From Clostridium sulfidigenes (GTDB taxonomy: Bacteria; Bacillota; Clostridia; Clostridiales; Clostridiaceae), in contig NZ_JPMD01000001.1 of NCBI RefSeq assembly GCF_000732635.1, forward strand, positions 124,001-188,000: a stretch of DNA of 64,000 nucleotides, read 5' to 3'. Shown here one piece after another: positions 17,027-26,780 of the stretch (position 1 is the first letter of the stretch; every line of letters starts with the position of its first letter). A program made the position numbers and the translations under genes. The notes below the pieces were generated by a model. It worked only from the letters and a program-made list of their open reading frames with translations, did not search any database and had not been told where the DNA came from.

Positions 17027-17827
17027 ATGAAATCAAATACAAGAGGGAACTTAGGTGAAAATATTAGTGTGAGAGAATCTACTAATTTAGAAGAAATCAT
17101 TACTATAAAAGAAATGTTAGATGTTCCCATAAAAAGCTGGAAACTTATATTAATTTCTATTTTAAGCATAACCTTAATGGTAGCAATATTTACATTTTTC
17201 TTAATAGAGCCACAATATGAGACAAGTGCTAAGGTATTTATAGGTAAGGAGCAAGGATCTAAGGAAGAGTATAGTACCAATGATGTAGAAATGTATCAAC
17301 AACTCTTAAAGACCTATTCAGAGTTAATAAAGACTAAAGATTTAACAAAAGCTGCAATAGACTCTTCCAATATTGATATTACTCCAGTAGAGGTTCTAAA
17401 AAAATTAAGGGTGGTAACGGTAGCAGATACTCAGATAATTGAAATTAAGTATCAAAGTAAAAGTCCGGATGAGGCTATTAAAATGATAAATTCTATAGTA
17501 AAGGAGTTTGTACAATTTGCAGTTAAGATAGTGCCAAATGGTAATGTGCAAGTCTTAGAAAGTCCAACCTTCCCAGAAAAATCAGTTGTTCCAAATAAGA
17601 GGTTGAATCTATGTATAGGAGTTTTATTAGGGTTAATGGTAGGTATAGGATTAAGTTTTTTATTAGAATTCTTGGATAATACCTATAAAACCAGGGAGCA
17701 GGTGGAAAGAGAAGTAGGTATACCTGTAATTGGACAGATTCCTAAGGAGGGAATTATCAAAGGTATAAAGGGAACTTCAAATGATAATTGTGAGGCTGAT
17801 AATCATAAGAAAAATGAAGCTAAGTAA
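17027..17827 (+). CDS. Wzz/CpsC-type polysaccharide co-polymerase and BY-kinase activator
   Basis: Sets chain length and activates the partner tyrosine kinase through its cytoplasmic tail. ATG 17027 follows a G-rich site (17017-17024); an in-frame TTG at 17015 overlaps that site and is rejected. The 266-aa protein has a first membrane helix at about residues 40-60, a Wzz-type extracellular domain with YETSAKVFIG and the conserved proline-rich FPEKSVVPNKRLNLCIG leading into the second helix (about 190-212), then a short cytoplasmic tail with VPVIGQIP-type sequence. It directly precedes its kinase. Family length fits YveK/CapA. Confidence 0.9.
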   Translation: MKSNTRGNLGENISVRESTNLEEIITIKEMLDVPIKSWKLILISILSITLMVAIFTFFLIEPQYETSAKVFIGKEQGSKEEYSTNDVEMYQQLLKTYSELIKTKDLTKAAIDSSNIDITPVEVLKKLRVVTVADTQIIEIKYQSKSPDEAIKMINSIVKEFVQFAVKIVPNGNVQVLESPTFPEKSVVPNKRLNLCIGVLLGLMVGIGLSFLLEFLDNTYKTREQVEREVGIPVIGQIPKEGIIKGIKGTSNDNCEADNHKKNEAK

Positions 17828-17920
17828 GTATAAAAATCATATATTGTATTAAGCATAAATGTTTTATGTAAATGAATATAAGTAAATATATTAATTTTTA
17901 CTGGGGGATGCGAGGAGTAA

Positions 17921-18574
17921 ATGCATATAGTTGAAAAAGAACCGAAATCTATTGTAGCAGAGAGTTATAGAACATTAAGAACAAATTTGCAATATTCATC
18001 CTTTGATGGGGAATATAAGGTAATAGTAATAACTAGTCCAAATCCAACGGAGGGAAAGAGTACTGTAGCAGGAAATTTAGCTATATCCTTATCAAAGGGT
18101 GATAAAAAGGTAATATTGATAGACTGTGATTTAAGAAAACCAGTGTTACATAAAAGGTTTAAATTGTCTAACGCTACAGGATTGTCGGATATAATATTAG
18201 CAAAGGAAACCAGGGTAATAGTTGGTCAGAGATATAATGAAAACCTAATAGTGATAACGGGAGGAACAGTACCACCTAATCCATCAGAAATGCTAGGCTC
18301 TAAATACATGACTAACTTGATAGCAGCGTTAAGAGAATTATATGACTATGTGATATTAGACACTCCACCTATTCAATTAGTTACAGATGCACAAATTTTA
18401 TCAGCAAAGGCGGATGGAACTATATTAGTAGTAAAAGCAGAAGAAACTAAGAAGAGTTCGGTACATAACGCCATAGACCTGTTAAGAAAGGTTAATGCCA
18501 ATATTATAGGGATTGTACTAAATGGAGTGGAGAATAAGGGGAATAGCTATTACTATGAAGATGGTAAAGTGTAA
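17921..18574 (+). CDS. CpsD/CapB-type bacterial tyrosine kinase
   Basis: A cytoplasmic BY-kinase that works with the Wzz-like protein just upstream; its phosphorylation cycle drives polymer synthesis and is reversed by CpsB (7274-8044). Walker A is SPNPTEGKST (about residues 44-53), Walker A' is VILIDCDLRKP, Walker B is VILDTPP. The N-terminus has the ESYRTLRTNLQYSS oligomerisation helix. The C-terminus ends in a YYYEDGKV cluster, the autophosphorylation tyrosines. The 217-aa length is that of split Firmicute kinases. GAGGAG precedes the ATG. Its last 53 bases overlap an alternative upstream start of the next gene, which I reject. Confidence 0.93.
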   Translation: MHIVEKEPKSIVAESYRTLRTNLQYSSFDGEYKVIVITSPNPTEGKSTVAGNLAISLSKGDKKVILIDCDLRKPVLHKRFKLSNATGLSDIILAKETRVIVGQRYNENLIVITGGTVPPNPSEMLGSKYMTNLIAALRELYDYVILDTPPIQLVTDAQILSAKADGTILVVKAEETKKSSVHNAIDLLRKVNANIIGIVLNGVENKGNSYYYEDGKV

Positions 18575-18632
18575 TAATTTTCCCTCAGAAAAGGCGTTAT
18601 GTATAAAGATAAAAAGAGGGTTTAGAAGAGCT

Positions 18633-19220
18633 ATGATTTTATTTAAATATAATAGTCTAAAGAGAATCTTTGATATTGTATTTAGTTTAATATTGTTATT
18701 AGTCACAAGTCCTATTTTAGTATTGTCACTAGTAATTGTTTATTTACAGGATTTTAAGGAACCTTTATTTTCACAAAAAAGACTTGGTTTAAATAATAAG
18801 GTGATTAAAATTTATAAGATTAGGTCAATGGTTCATAATGCTGAAGAGAATGGAGTAAAATGGACCAGTGCTAATGATTTAAGAATAACTTGGTTTGGCA
18901 AATTTATTAGAAAGACTAGAATTGATGAGATTCCACAACTATTTAATGTTTTAAAAGGGGAGATGAGTATAATTGGTCCTAGGCCTGAGCTAGAGTTTTT
19001 CTATAATGAGTTTGAAAAAAACATACCGAACTTCAGGGATAGACTGGTTGTGAAACCTGGTCTTACAGGATGGGCTCAAATTAATGGCGGATATAATATA
19101 ACACCACAGAAAAAACTTGATTTAGACTTGTATTATATAAAAAATATAGGGTATAAGCTTGAAGTGAAAATATTTCTTAAAACTATAAAAGTTATATTTA
19201 CAGGAGATGGAGCAAGATAA
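18633..19220 (+). CDS. second initiating sugar transferase
   Basis: Same family and reaction as the protein at 584-1213: loads a sugar phosphate on undecaprenyl phosphate. The frame is open from 18522, but the usual N-terminus (KRIFDIVFSLILLLVTSPILV) begins shortly after ATG 18633, preceded by AGAAGAG, so 18633 is chosen (195 aa). Motifs are IYKIRSM, RKTRIDEIPQLFNVLKGEMSI, GPRPE, and KPGLTGWAQINGGY. It sits between the kinase and a glycosyltransferase and probably starts the repeat unit of the 14.6-31.8 kb operon. With CapE/F/G present, the first sugar might be FucNAc or a HexNAc, but this is unproven. Confidence 0.9.
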   Translation: MILFKYNSLKRIFDIVFSLILLLVTSPILVLSLVIVYLQDFKEPLFSQKRLGLNNKVIKIYKIRSMVHNAEENGVKWTSANDLRITWFGKFIRKTRIDEIPQLFNVLKGEMSIIGPRPELEFFYNEFEKNIPNFRDRLVVKPGLTGWAQINGGYNITPQKKLDLDLYYIKNIGYKLEVKIFLKTIKVIFTGDGAR

Positions 19221-19255
19221 AGGTATTGAGTATTAAATTAGGAGGATTTCGTGGG

Positions 19256-20458
19256 ATGAAACTCATACTTGTATGTGAATTTTTTTATCCATATAAAACA
19301 GGAACCCAGAAAATACTAACAGAATTAGCAGAGGATTTAGTTGAGTATGGCTTAGAAATTGAAGTTTTGACAACTAAAAATTCTTATAGAGAAGAAAGTC
19401 AGAAGGTAGAAAAACAAGAGGTATATAAGGGCATAGGCATTAAGAGAATATTTTCTACGGATAAAAATAGAGATAGCAAAGTTGGAAGAATATTGAATTA
19501 TTTAACCTTTACTATTAGCGTATTCCTCAATTTACTAACTAAAAGGAATTATGAAAAAGTTCTGTTAGTTTCAAATCCTCCTTTATTACCATATATAGGA
19601 TATATCATTAAAAAGATAAGAAGAAAAGATTATATTTATTTAGTACACGATATTTACCCTGATGTTGCAGAAAAATTAGGTGTAATAAAAGAAGGTTGTC
19701 TCATATCAAGAGTAATGAATTATATAAATAATAAAATTTATAGCAATGCAGAAAAGGTTATTGCCTTAGGAAAAGACATGAAGGAGGTTATAGTAAATAA
19801 GGGTATAGAAGGTAATAAAGTAAAAATTATAACCAATTGGGCAGACTCAAAAGTAATTTATGAAAAAGAAATAGACATGAGTTTTTGTGAAAATCATGGG
19901 CTTAAAAATAAGTTTAACATTTTATATACAGGTAATATTAGTAAAGTTCACGATATTGATACTATTATTGATACTGCCAGAGTACTAAAGGATGAGAAAG
20001 ATGTTAAATTCACCTTTGCTGGAAGTGGCAATAGAAAGCAATATGTAGTGGATTTAATAAAAAGTGAAGGATTAAATAATATTCAAGTAATAGACTATAT
20101 GTTTGGTGAGGAGTATAATAATCTGTTAAATTGTGCAAATGTTTTTGTAACAACTTTAAATAAAGAATTAAAAGGCTTAGGAGTGCCATCTAAGACCTAT
20201 ACCTATATGGCACTTGGAAAGCCATTGATAGCTATAATGGATAAAAGCAGCGAAATAGGAAGTATGGTTAATAAGTATAACTTAGGTAGACAATTTGAAA
20301 CAAATAATTCTCAGGCTATAGTTCAATTTATTTATCAGCTTAAAAATAATGGGGAATTATACAATAAAATTTCTGACAATGTAAGAAAAAAATTTAAGGA
20401 TGATTATGAAAGAAAAAAAGTAACTGAAAAATTTTATAATGTAATAATATCTTCTTGA
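19256..20458 (+). CDS. GT4 glycosyltransferase, WbuB-like (possible L-FucNAc transferase)
   Basis: A GT-B fold retaining glycosyltransferase. AGGAGG at 19240-19245 points to ATG 19256 rather than TTG 19226, giving 400 aa. The N-terminus LVCEFFYPYKTGTQKILTELA and the C-terminal nucleotide-sugar block (FAGSGNRK, then LKGLGVPSKTYTYMALGKPLIA) resemble WbuB/WcaI-type transferases. E. coli WbuB adds L-FucNAc. Since the neighbouring genes make UDP-L-FucNAc (capF, capG before; capE after), a fucosamine donor is plausible but inferred. The predicted product is cytoplasmic and membrane-associated. Confidence 0.85.
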   Translation: MKLILVCEFFYPYKTGTQKILTELAEDLVEYGLEIEVLTTKNSYREESQKVEKQEVYKGIGIKRIFSTDKNRDSKVGRILNYLTFTISVFLNLLTKRNYEKVLLVSNPPLLPYIGYIIKKIRRKDYIYLVHDIYPDVAEKLGVIKEGCLISRVMNYINNKIYSNAEKVIALGKDMKEVIVNKGIEGNKVKIITNWADSKVIYEKEIDMSFCENHGLKNKFNILYTGNISKVHDIDTIIDTARVLKDEKDVKFTFAGSGNRKQYVVDLIKSEGLNNIQVIDYMFGEEYNNLLNCANVFVTTLNKELKGLGVPSKTYTYMALGKPLIAIMDKSSEIGSMVNKYNLGRQFETNNSQAIVQFIYQLKNNGELYNKISDNVRKKFKDDYERKKVTEKFYNVIISS

Positions 20459-20518
20459 TAAAGTGCATAGTAAAAAACTTTATAAGGAAGATAGTAATGA
20501 GTATAAAGGGGTTTTAAT

Positions 20519-21556
20519 ATGTTTAAGGACAAAATATTGCTAATTACTGGAGGGACAGGTTCCTTTGGAAATGCAGTTTTAAATAGATTTTTAAACACAG
20601 ATATTGGAGAAATACGAATTTTTTCTAGAGACGAAAAAAAACAAGATGATATGAGAAAGAAATATAAGAATGATAAAATAAAGTTTTATATAGGTGATGT
20701 AAGAGATATACAAAGTATAAAGGGCGCTATGAATGGTGTGGATTATATATTTCATGCTGCTGCACTTAAACAGGTTCCAAGTTGTGAGTTTTTTCCTCTT
20801 GAAGCTGTTAAAACCAATGTTCTAGGAACGGATAATGTACTCACAGCGGCAATAGAGGCTGGAGTTAGGAAGGTAATATGCTTATCTACAGATAAGGCAG
20901 CTTATCCTGTAAATGCTATGGGAACTTCAAAGGCAATGATGGAAAAGGTTTTTGTAGCAAAATCAAGGACAGTTTCCCCGGATAAGACCTTAATATGTGG
21001 AACTCGATATGGAAATGTTATGTGCTCTAGAGGGTCAGTTATTCCACTATTTATTGAACAAATTAAAGCCGGAAAGCTCCTTACAATAACGGAGCCTAAA
21101 ATGACCAGATTCATAATGAGTTTAGAAGAGGCAGTAGATCTGGTAATGTTTGCTTTTGAGAATGCTGAAAGTGGAGATATCATGGTTCAAAAGGCGCCAG
21201 CTTGCACTATAGAAGTACTGGCACAGGCTATAAAAGAACTATTTAATGTGGAAAGTAAAATTAAGATAATTGGAATTCGTCATGGTGAAAAAATGTATGA
21301 AACACTTTTAACCAATGAAGAATGTGCTATAGCAAAAGATATGGGAAAATTCTATAGAGTTCCAACGGATAAAAGAGATTTAAACTATGAGAAGTATTTT
21401 ACATATGGAGATAACGAAAGAATAAAGATACAAGAATACACATCAAATAGTGCAGAGATTCTTGATGTTAAAGCTGTTAAAGAGAAGCTATTAACCTTAA
21501 GGTATATTCAAAAGGAGATAAATAGTTTTAATAGTGGCATAGTCACAATTAGGTGA
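20519..21556 (+). CDS. capE: CapE-type UDP-GlcNAc 4,6-dehydratase/5-epimerase
   Basis: First enzyme of UDP-L-FucNAc synthesis. The 345-aa short-chain reductase has TGGTGSFGNAVL, FSRDEKKQDDMRKK, HAAALKQVPSCEFFPLEA, and the STDKAAYPVNAMGTSKAMMEK active-site segment in which Met takes the place of the usual Tyr, as in CapE/FlaA1-type dehydratases. RYGNVMCSRGSVIPLF and RHGEKMYE follow. Together with capF and capG in the same operon it completes the CapE-F-G set. The alternative, a PseB-like inverting dehydratase for pseudaminic acid, is less likely because no other pseudaminate gene is present. Confidence 0.92.
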   Translation: MFKDKILLITGGTGSFGNAVLNRFLNTDIGEIRIFSRDEKKQDDMRKKYKNDKIKFYIGDVRDIQSIKGAMNGVDYIFHAAALKQVPSCEFFPLEAVKTNVLGTDNVLTAAIEAGVRKVICLSTDKAAYPVNAMGTSKAMMEKVFVAKSRTVSPDKTLICGTRYGNVMCSRGSVIPLFIEQIKAGKLLTITEPKMTRFIMSLEEAVDLVMFAFENAESGDIMVQKAPACTIEVLAQAIKELFNVESKIKIIGIRHGEKMYETLLTNEECAIAKDMGKFYRVPTDKRDLNYEKYFTYGDNERIKIQEYTSNSAEILDVKAVKEKLLTLRYIQKEINSFNSGIVTIR

Positions 21557-21612
21557 TAAGTGTAAGCATAAAGGTTGTAATTATAATTTTATATATATGA
21601 GGGGAATAATGT

Positions 21613-22722
21613 ATGAGGTTGATAGCAAAAAATGTTATTAAATCTTACAAAGGATATAAGCCACTATGTTATATAAATGCAGAAGAGGTACTTGTGTTTA
21701 AACAAATGAGATTTTATATTTTTAGTTTGCAAAAAGAAGAATTTGATTATTTATGTGACTTACCAGCTAATATAAAGTGTAGGATGTTGTCTAAGTTAAG
21801 AATTTGCCAGAGAATATTTAGATTAGAACCTAGAACAGCTATTCTCGTGAAGGAAAATCTGTGTTTAGTTTCCTTTAGTGGTGGTGTATATCTATTAGAT
21901 ATTGAAGCCAAGAATGTGTTAAAGGTACATGAATATAGAGAAGGAATGAGCAATGTTCTATCATTCACCAAGATTTCAAATTTGAGAACTGTGGATGATG
22001 GAATTTATTATGGCGATTATTTTACTAACTCCTACAAAGAACCTGTAGGTATATATAAATACAATGAAAAACAAGGAATATTTAAGCAAATTTTTAAGTT
22101 TTCACAGGGAGAAATAAATCATATTCACCAAATTGTTGAGGATAAATGTAGGGATAGAGTTTGGATATTTACAGGAGATAGTGGAGATGCAGCTGCAATT
22201 TGGTATACAGAGGATAATTTTAAATCTATAAATAAGATTTTAGGACAAAGCCAGCTATATAGGGCTTGTAAGGCTTTTGTAGTTGAGAAAGGGTTAATTT
22301 ATGCAACAGATACACCTTTAGAGCAAAATTATATTAGGTTATTAAAAATTAAAGATAGTGAAATAGAAGAGCAAAATTTAGCAGAGATAAATGGATCAAG
22401 TGTCTATGGAACCTATGTAGGTGGAAAGTTTATTTGGTCAACCACGGTAGAACCACAAAATGGTGAAAAAAGTAAATTATTACACCTATTATCTTACAGG
22501 CGAGGTTTAGGAATAAAAACTTGGAACAGTGAAGTAATTGAATATGATTATAAAAATAAAAGTATACAGGTAGTTAATAGCTATAAAAAGGACATTTATC
22601 CAATGGGATTATGTCAACTTGGGAGTGTGATGTTCATTGAGAATGAGTTCCAAAGTGGAAGACTGATTTCCTATGGAAGTGCACTTAAAAAAATAGATAA
22701 TGTAATGATGGTTAGGCAATGA
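21613..22722 (+). CDS. uncharacterised beta-propeller-like protein of polysaccharide clusters
   Basis: I do not recognise an enzyme. The 369-aa protein lacks a signal peptide and membrane segments. It has repeated beta-strand pattern segments (LVSFSGGVYLLDIEAKN, YYGDYFTNSYKEPVGIYKY, DRVWIFTGDSGDAAAIWYTE, GLIYATDTPLEQNYIRLL), spaced about 50-60 residues apart, which suggests a six-bladed beta-propeller with the GxSG(D) turn at about residue 187. Similar proteins occur in other exopolysaccharide operons next to glycosyltransferases. GGGGAA precedes the ATG. A role as scaffold or sugar-modifying lyase would be a guess. Confidence 0.6.
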   Translation: MRLIAKNVIKSYKGYKPLCYINAEEVLVFKQMRFYIFSLQKEEFDYLCDLPANIKCRMLSKLRICQRIFRLEPRTAILVKENLCLVSFSGGVYLLDIEAKNVLKVHEYREGMSNVLSFTKISNLRTVDDGIYYGDYFTNSYKEPVGIYKYNEKQGIFKQIFKFSQGEINHIHQIVEDKCRDRVWIFTGDSGDAAAIWYTEDNFKSINKILGQSQLYRACKAFVVEKGLIYATDTPLEQNYIRLLKIKDSEIEEQNLAEINGSSVYGTYVGGKFIWSTTVEPQNGEKSKLLHLLSYRRGLGIKTWNSEVIEYDYKNKSIQVVNSYKKDIYPMGLCQLGSVMFIENEFQSGRLISYGSALKKIDNVMMVRQ

Positions 22723-22734
22723 TGGGGTAGTATT

Positions 22735-23853
22735 ATGAGCAAGAAAGTTTTAATGATAGTATCTAATGGTTTTGACCCAGACCCTAGAGTATATAAAGAA
22801 GCAAAGGCTTTAAGGAATAATGGATATGATGTGGAAATCTTATGTTGGGATAGAGAAAATGATTATTTGGATAAGGAAATAGAGGTCTTAGAAGGAATAA
22901 AGATAAAAAGAGTGTATCCATATGCAAGATACAGCACTGGTATAAAGCAGATAAAGGCCTACATTAAGTTTTTGCTAGAAGCAAGAAAATATATTAAAGA
23001 TAAGAAATATGATGTTATCCATACCCATGATTTTGAATGTGCAATAATTGGAGGTTTATTTAAAAGACAGAGGAAATTCATATGGGATATGCATGAATTC
23101 TATGACGGATTTAATCATTCAAAAATAAGAGCATTTATATATGAAGTAATTGCAAAAATTTGTTTTAATAAATCAGATGGTATTGTTTTTGTTGTTCCAG
23201 AACAGGAAAGTAGATATAAAGAGAAAATCAAATGTAATACTAAAACTGAAGTCATCATGAATTATCCTGAAGCAGAAGCCTTTGACGGTCTAAGAAATGT
23301 TCCAAGCCATAAATTAAGAATATCATTTATTGGCAATGTAAGAGATTTTAAATCTTTAAAGAGTTTAATGGATGTAGGAGAAAAATTTCCTAATGTGTTA
23401 ATTAATATTAACGGATATGGTTCAGCCTATGATGAATTAAAGGGTATAGAAAGTAATTATAAAAATACAGTTATTACAGGTAGATATAGCTATGAAGAAA
23501 TAAGAAAATACTATGAAAATACAGATATTGTTTTTGCAGTATACAATAGTGAACTGCCTAATACTGTATATTCATTTCCAGTAAAGGGTGCAGAGGCAAT
23601 TATATGTTGCAAACCAATAATTTCAAATTCATCAACCATATTTGGTGACTATGTAAGGGATATGGATATAGGATTTCCTATAAGTGATAAATCTGAGGAT
23701 GAATTATATTATGTAATAAAAAGTATAATTGAAGATAAAAGAATATTGGAAAACAAAGTAAGAAATCTAGGGAAAATTAGAAGTAAATTTTTATGGAGCA
23801 ACGAAGCCAGTAAGTTGATACAGTTATATAATGAAGTTTTGATTGAGTGGTGA
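22735..23853 (+). CDS. GT4 glycosyltransferase
   Basis: Adds a sugar to the lipid-linked repeat unit in the cytoplasm. The 372-aa GT-B protein begins KVLMIVSNGFDPDPRVYKEAKAL, has HTHDFECAIIGGL and KFIWDMHEFYDGF in the acceptor half, and the donor half begins at ISFIGNVRDFKSL and ends with the ITGRYSYEEIRKYYENTDIVFAVYN and FPVKGAEAIICCKPIIS region, where a glutamate-based donor loop is expected. The usual EX7E pair is degenerate. Start follows a GGGGTAG site. It overlaps the polymerase gene by four to seven bases, indicating coupling. Confidence 0.85.
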   Translation: MSKKVLMIVSNGFDPDPRVYKEAKALRNNGYDVEILCWDRENDYLDKEIEVLEGIKIKRVYPYARYSTGIKQIKAYIKFLLEARKYIKDKKYDVIHTHDFECAIIGGLFKRQRKFIWDMHEFYDGFNHSKIRAFIYEVIAKICFNKSDGIVFVVPEQESRYKEKIKCNTKTEVIMNYPEAEAFDGLRNVPSHKLRISFIGNVRDFKSLKSLMDVGEKFPNVLININGYGSAYDELKGIESNYKNTVITGRYSYEEIRKYYENTDIVFAVYNSELPNTVYSFPVKGAEAIICCKPIISNSSTIFGDYVRDMDIGFPISDKSEDELYYVIKSIIEDKRILENKVRNLGKIRSKFLWSNEASKLIQLYNEVLIEW

Positions 23854-25166
23854 TTGATATAGAAGTTAAGAAATGTGAAAAAGTTCAACAAGCTATATTA
23901 GTTATAATAATATTAGTAAATTTCGGATTAATGCCTATAGTACAATATGCCGAATCATTAATAGGAGTTAGTTTTATAAAGAGGCATATTATAGTTATAA
24001 TATCTATTTTAATATATTGCATTACTGGGTTTATATATAATTTCAATAAACTTAGGGTTAGGGTAAGGATAGAGCTATTTACTTTTATAACTTGTGTTTT
24101 ACTACAATTAGTAGCAATGCCTTGGGCTATAAGGTATGGAGATAAAGGACTTAGTGTTTATATAAGTGTTATTCTTAATACCTTTATTTCATCATGGTTA
24201 ATGTATTTAATTGGAAGCAATTTTCACAAGCTTAAGGAGATTATAATAAATCCTAAAATAAAGTTGATAATGAATATTTTATTTCTTACTTTTGTTGGAC
24301 TTATTATCTATGGGGTTACGTTAAATCCCTATGGTGAATTTCAAATATATTATGGAAAAATAAAAATTGATTATTTATTTATAGGTGATACATTTGCCAT
24401 ATATGCCTTCTTAATATTGTACGCAAATAAAAACAGATATTTTAAATTTCTTATAACTATATTAGGTGTACTAACTTTATATTTGATATCATCAAGGTTA
24501 TCCTTTGCTATTTTTATAGCAGTTGTTTTCATTAATATAGGAATAGGGTTAATTAATAAGGTAGACGGATTAAATAGGGTAGCCATATTAAATAGGGGAA
24601 TAAAAAAGAAAAGAATGTTATATTCAATAGGATTAATTACTTGCTTCCTCCTAGTTATCATGATTTTCACACACAAGTTAGGAAAAATAGAAATAAGCAT
24701 TGATAAGTTGTACAACAATAGAATATTTGGTGGGCTTACTGATATAAAGAACGATGAATCTTATGTATCAAGACAGGAACTGGTAATATTAGGGAGGAGT
24801 GTATTAAGAGAAAATATTGTATTAGGAAAGTTTATGTATGAAGTTGAGATTATGGGAATTACAGGTGGCTACATACATAATATGTTTTCTTATTTAGTAG
24901 AATATGGACCTATATTCTTTTTCTTGTTTATTGCATGTTTACTAAAAAAAAGCTGGCAATTTTTTATACTGTATAAAAAAACAAAATTAAAAGATTCCTA
25001 CGATGTGCTTAAGATTAGTATATTCATTTTTACCTTAATGAGTATAATTCTCGGAAGGTCATATATATATGCATATATATGGTTGCCAATAGGTATGATT
25101 AAAACCATTAATTGTAAGGAGCTCAAATCATACAGTAGGCTAAAGGATATACCAAAAGTGATGTAG
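23847..25166 (+). CDS. Wzy-like polysaccharide polymerase
   Basis: The 439-aa protein is almost entirely membrane helices (about eleven) with a large loop (about residues 285-345, with ISRQELVILGRS-like SYVSRQELVILGRSVLRENI) as in O-antigen polymerases/ligases, which join lipid-linked repeat units outside the membrane. The start is GTG 23847 or GTG 23850; both overlap the glycosyltransferase stop. A 26-bp direct repeat (25125-25150 and 25189-25214) spans the last codons and the gap after the stop. Family assignment rests on topology and operon position because Wzy sequences diverge strongly. Confidence 0.75.
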   Translation: MVIDIEVKKCEKVQQAILVIIILVNFGLMPIVQYAESLIGVSFIKRHIIVIISILIYCITGFIYNFNKLRVRVRIELFTFITCVLLQLVAMPWAIRYGDKGLSVYISVILNTFISSWLMYLIGSNFHKLKEIIINPKIKLIMNILFLTFVGLIIYGVTLNPYGEFQIYYGKIKIDYLFIGDTFAIYAFLILYANKNRYFKFLITILGVLTLYLISSRLSFAIFIAVVFINIGIGLINKVDGLNRVAILNRGIKKKRMLYSIGLITCFLLVIMIFTHKLGKIEISIDKLYNNRIFGGLTDIKNDESYVSRQELVILGRSVLRENIVLGKFMYEVEIMGITGGYIHNMFSYLVEYGPIFFFLFIACLLKKSWQFFILYKKTKLKDSYDVLKISIFIFTLMSIILGRSYIYAYIWLPIGMIKTINCKELKSYSRLKDIPKVM

Positions 25167-25274
25167 GTTATGGTACTGATATATATTTAAATCATACAGT
25201 AGGTTAAAAAATATATGAATTTAATTTATAGATAAATTTCAAGATAAGTAAAATGAAATGATAGGTGAATTAAA

Positions 25275-26768
25275 GTGATAAATATATTTATAGAAGATAA
25301 AATTCATGAAAAAAAAATTAAATATGTATTTGATTATATATTTATGGTTTTAGGCCTTAAGTATAAATATGTGGAATATATCCAAGATTTCAAAAATGTG
25401 AACAATATTCTAGAATCATCAGATAGAGAATTTGAGCAGGATTTAAAAGGTATAATTATAATCTATGTAAAAGGTGATTTCACTAATCAGCATGAAACTG
25501 TAAGTAATAGAATTTATATAAAAGAAAGTAAAAAGTTATTTAATGATAGATATTTGAACAACATAGATTATGTTGTAAGAAGGCTTGATAATATAGTAAA
25601 TTTAATGGGAGATAATGAATTATTTATAGAAAGAAAGAATAATAGTATTAAAACTAATATAGACATCATCTCTGATATTTTCTTTTTACTAACTAGGTAC
25701 GAGGAAATAGTGAATAAGGAGCCATATACTAATGAAAAATTTAATAGGTTTCCATCTTCAGCATCCTTAATGACTAAAGAAAATGTATTAGATAGACCCA
25801 TAGTAAACGAGCATATAGAGCTGTTATGGTCATGGATTGAGGAAATGAATTTAGGCTTTCAAAGAAAGCTTTGGTGGGGTGATAAGGACTTTGCTGTATG
25901 TATATCCCATGATGTAGATTTTTTATTAAGGTATAGAGCTGCGAGAAATATTATAAAAAGCATTGGTGTAGCTATATTAAGAAACAAGTCTATAAAGCAA
26001 ACCATAAAGGTAACAAAGAACTATATTCAAAGCAAAAAAGATTACAAAAAGGATCCCTTCTTTACCTTCGATTATATCAGGGATATGGAAATAAAATACG
26101 GTCTAAAGTCATCCTTTTATTTTATGGTAGGTGGAACTAGCAAACTTGACAATTTTTATAATATATATGATGAAAAAGTTTTAAATTTAATAAATGATTT
26201 GGACCGAGGAGGCTTTGAAGTTGGATACCATGGTAGCTTTAATACTTTTAATGATTTAAGTCTTATGAGGAAAGAGAAAGAAGTTTTGGACAATATACTT
26301 GAGAATAAGAATTATGGAGCTAGGCAGCATTGTTTAAGATTTAAAGCTCCATATACTTGGAGAATCCAAGAAAAATTAGGAATCCTATATGATACAACTC
26401 TAACATTTGCTGATGAAGCAGGGTTTAGATGTGGAACTTGTTTTCCGTTTAAGCCATATGATGTGCTAAAGGATAGAGTTATTGATATATGGGAGATTCC
26501 TTTGATTGTTATGGATGCTACTTTGATAGAGAAAGAATATAGCTTTCTTACCCCGGAGGAAAGTTATGAAAAAATTATTAGTTTGGTTAAAGTGGTGAGG
26601 AAATATGGTGGTGTTTTCAGTTTATTATGGCATAACACATCTTTAGATAGATATAATTCCCTATATGACCAATGGATACCACAATATGAAAGAATCATGG
26701 AATATCTAGGTGGGGAAAAAGCTTTAAATGATACAGGAAAAGTTATAATAGACTATTTAAATCACTAG
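25275..26768 (+). CDS. polysaccharide deacetylase-family protein with N-terminal extension
   Basis: NodB-fold enzymes remove N- or O-acetyl groups from glycans. GTG 25275 follows AGGTGA. The 497-aa protein has about 200 residues before the catalytic fold, which starts at FAVCISHDVDFLLRY (Asp-Asp-type motif 1 SHDVD). GFEVGYHGSFNTFND supplies motif 2, RFKAPYTWR motif 3 with a catalytic-type Arg, and FSLLWHNTSLD the late His motif. It has no signal peptide, so it should act in the cytoplasm on lipid-linked or nucleotide sugars. The motif 2 HxxxH reads H-GSFN, so the second metal His is missing and activity is uncertain. Confidence 0.8.
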   Translation: MINIFIEDKIHEKKIKYVFDYIFMVLGLKYKYVEYIQDFKNVNNILESSDREFEQDLKGIIIIYVKGDFTNQHETVSNRIYIKESKKLFNDRYLNNIDYVVRRLDNIVNLMGDNELFIERKNNSIKTNIDIISDIFFLLTRYEEIVNKEPYTNEKFNRFPSSASLMTKENVLDRPIVNEHIELLWSWIEEMNLGFQRKLWWGDKDFAVCISHDVDFLLRYRAARNIIKSIGVAILRNKSIKQTIKVTKNYIQSKKDYKKDPFFTFDYIRDMEIKYGLKSSFYFMVGGTSKLDNFYNIYDEKVLNLINDLDRGGFEVGYHGSFNTFNDLSLMRKEKEVLDNILENKNYGARQHCLRFKAPYTWRIQEKLGILYDTTLTFADEAGFRCGTCFPFKPYDVLKDRVIDIWEIPLIVMDATLIEKEYSFLTPEESYEKIISLVKVVRKYGGVFSLLWHNTSLDRYNSLYDQWIPQYERIMEYLGGEKALNDTGKVIIDYLNH

Positions 26769-26780
26769 GAGATTAATAGT

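Noticed and set aside
25275..26768. Deacetylase called as a secreted peptidoglycan deacetylase
   Set aside because: It has no signal peptide or membrane anchor, and its operon context is glycan assembly in the cytoplasm.
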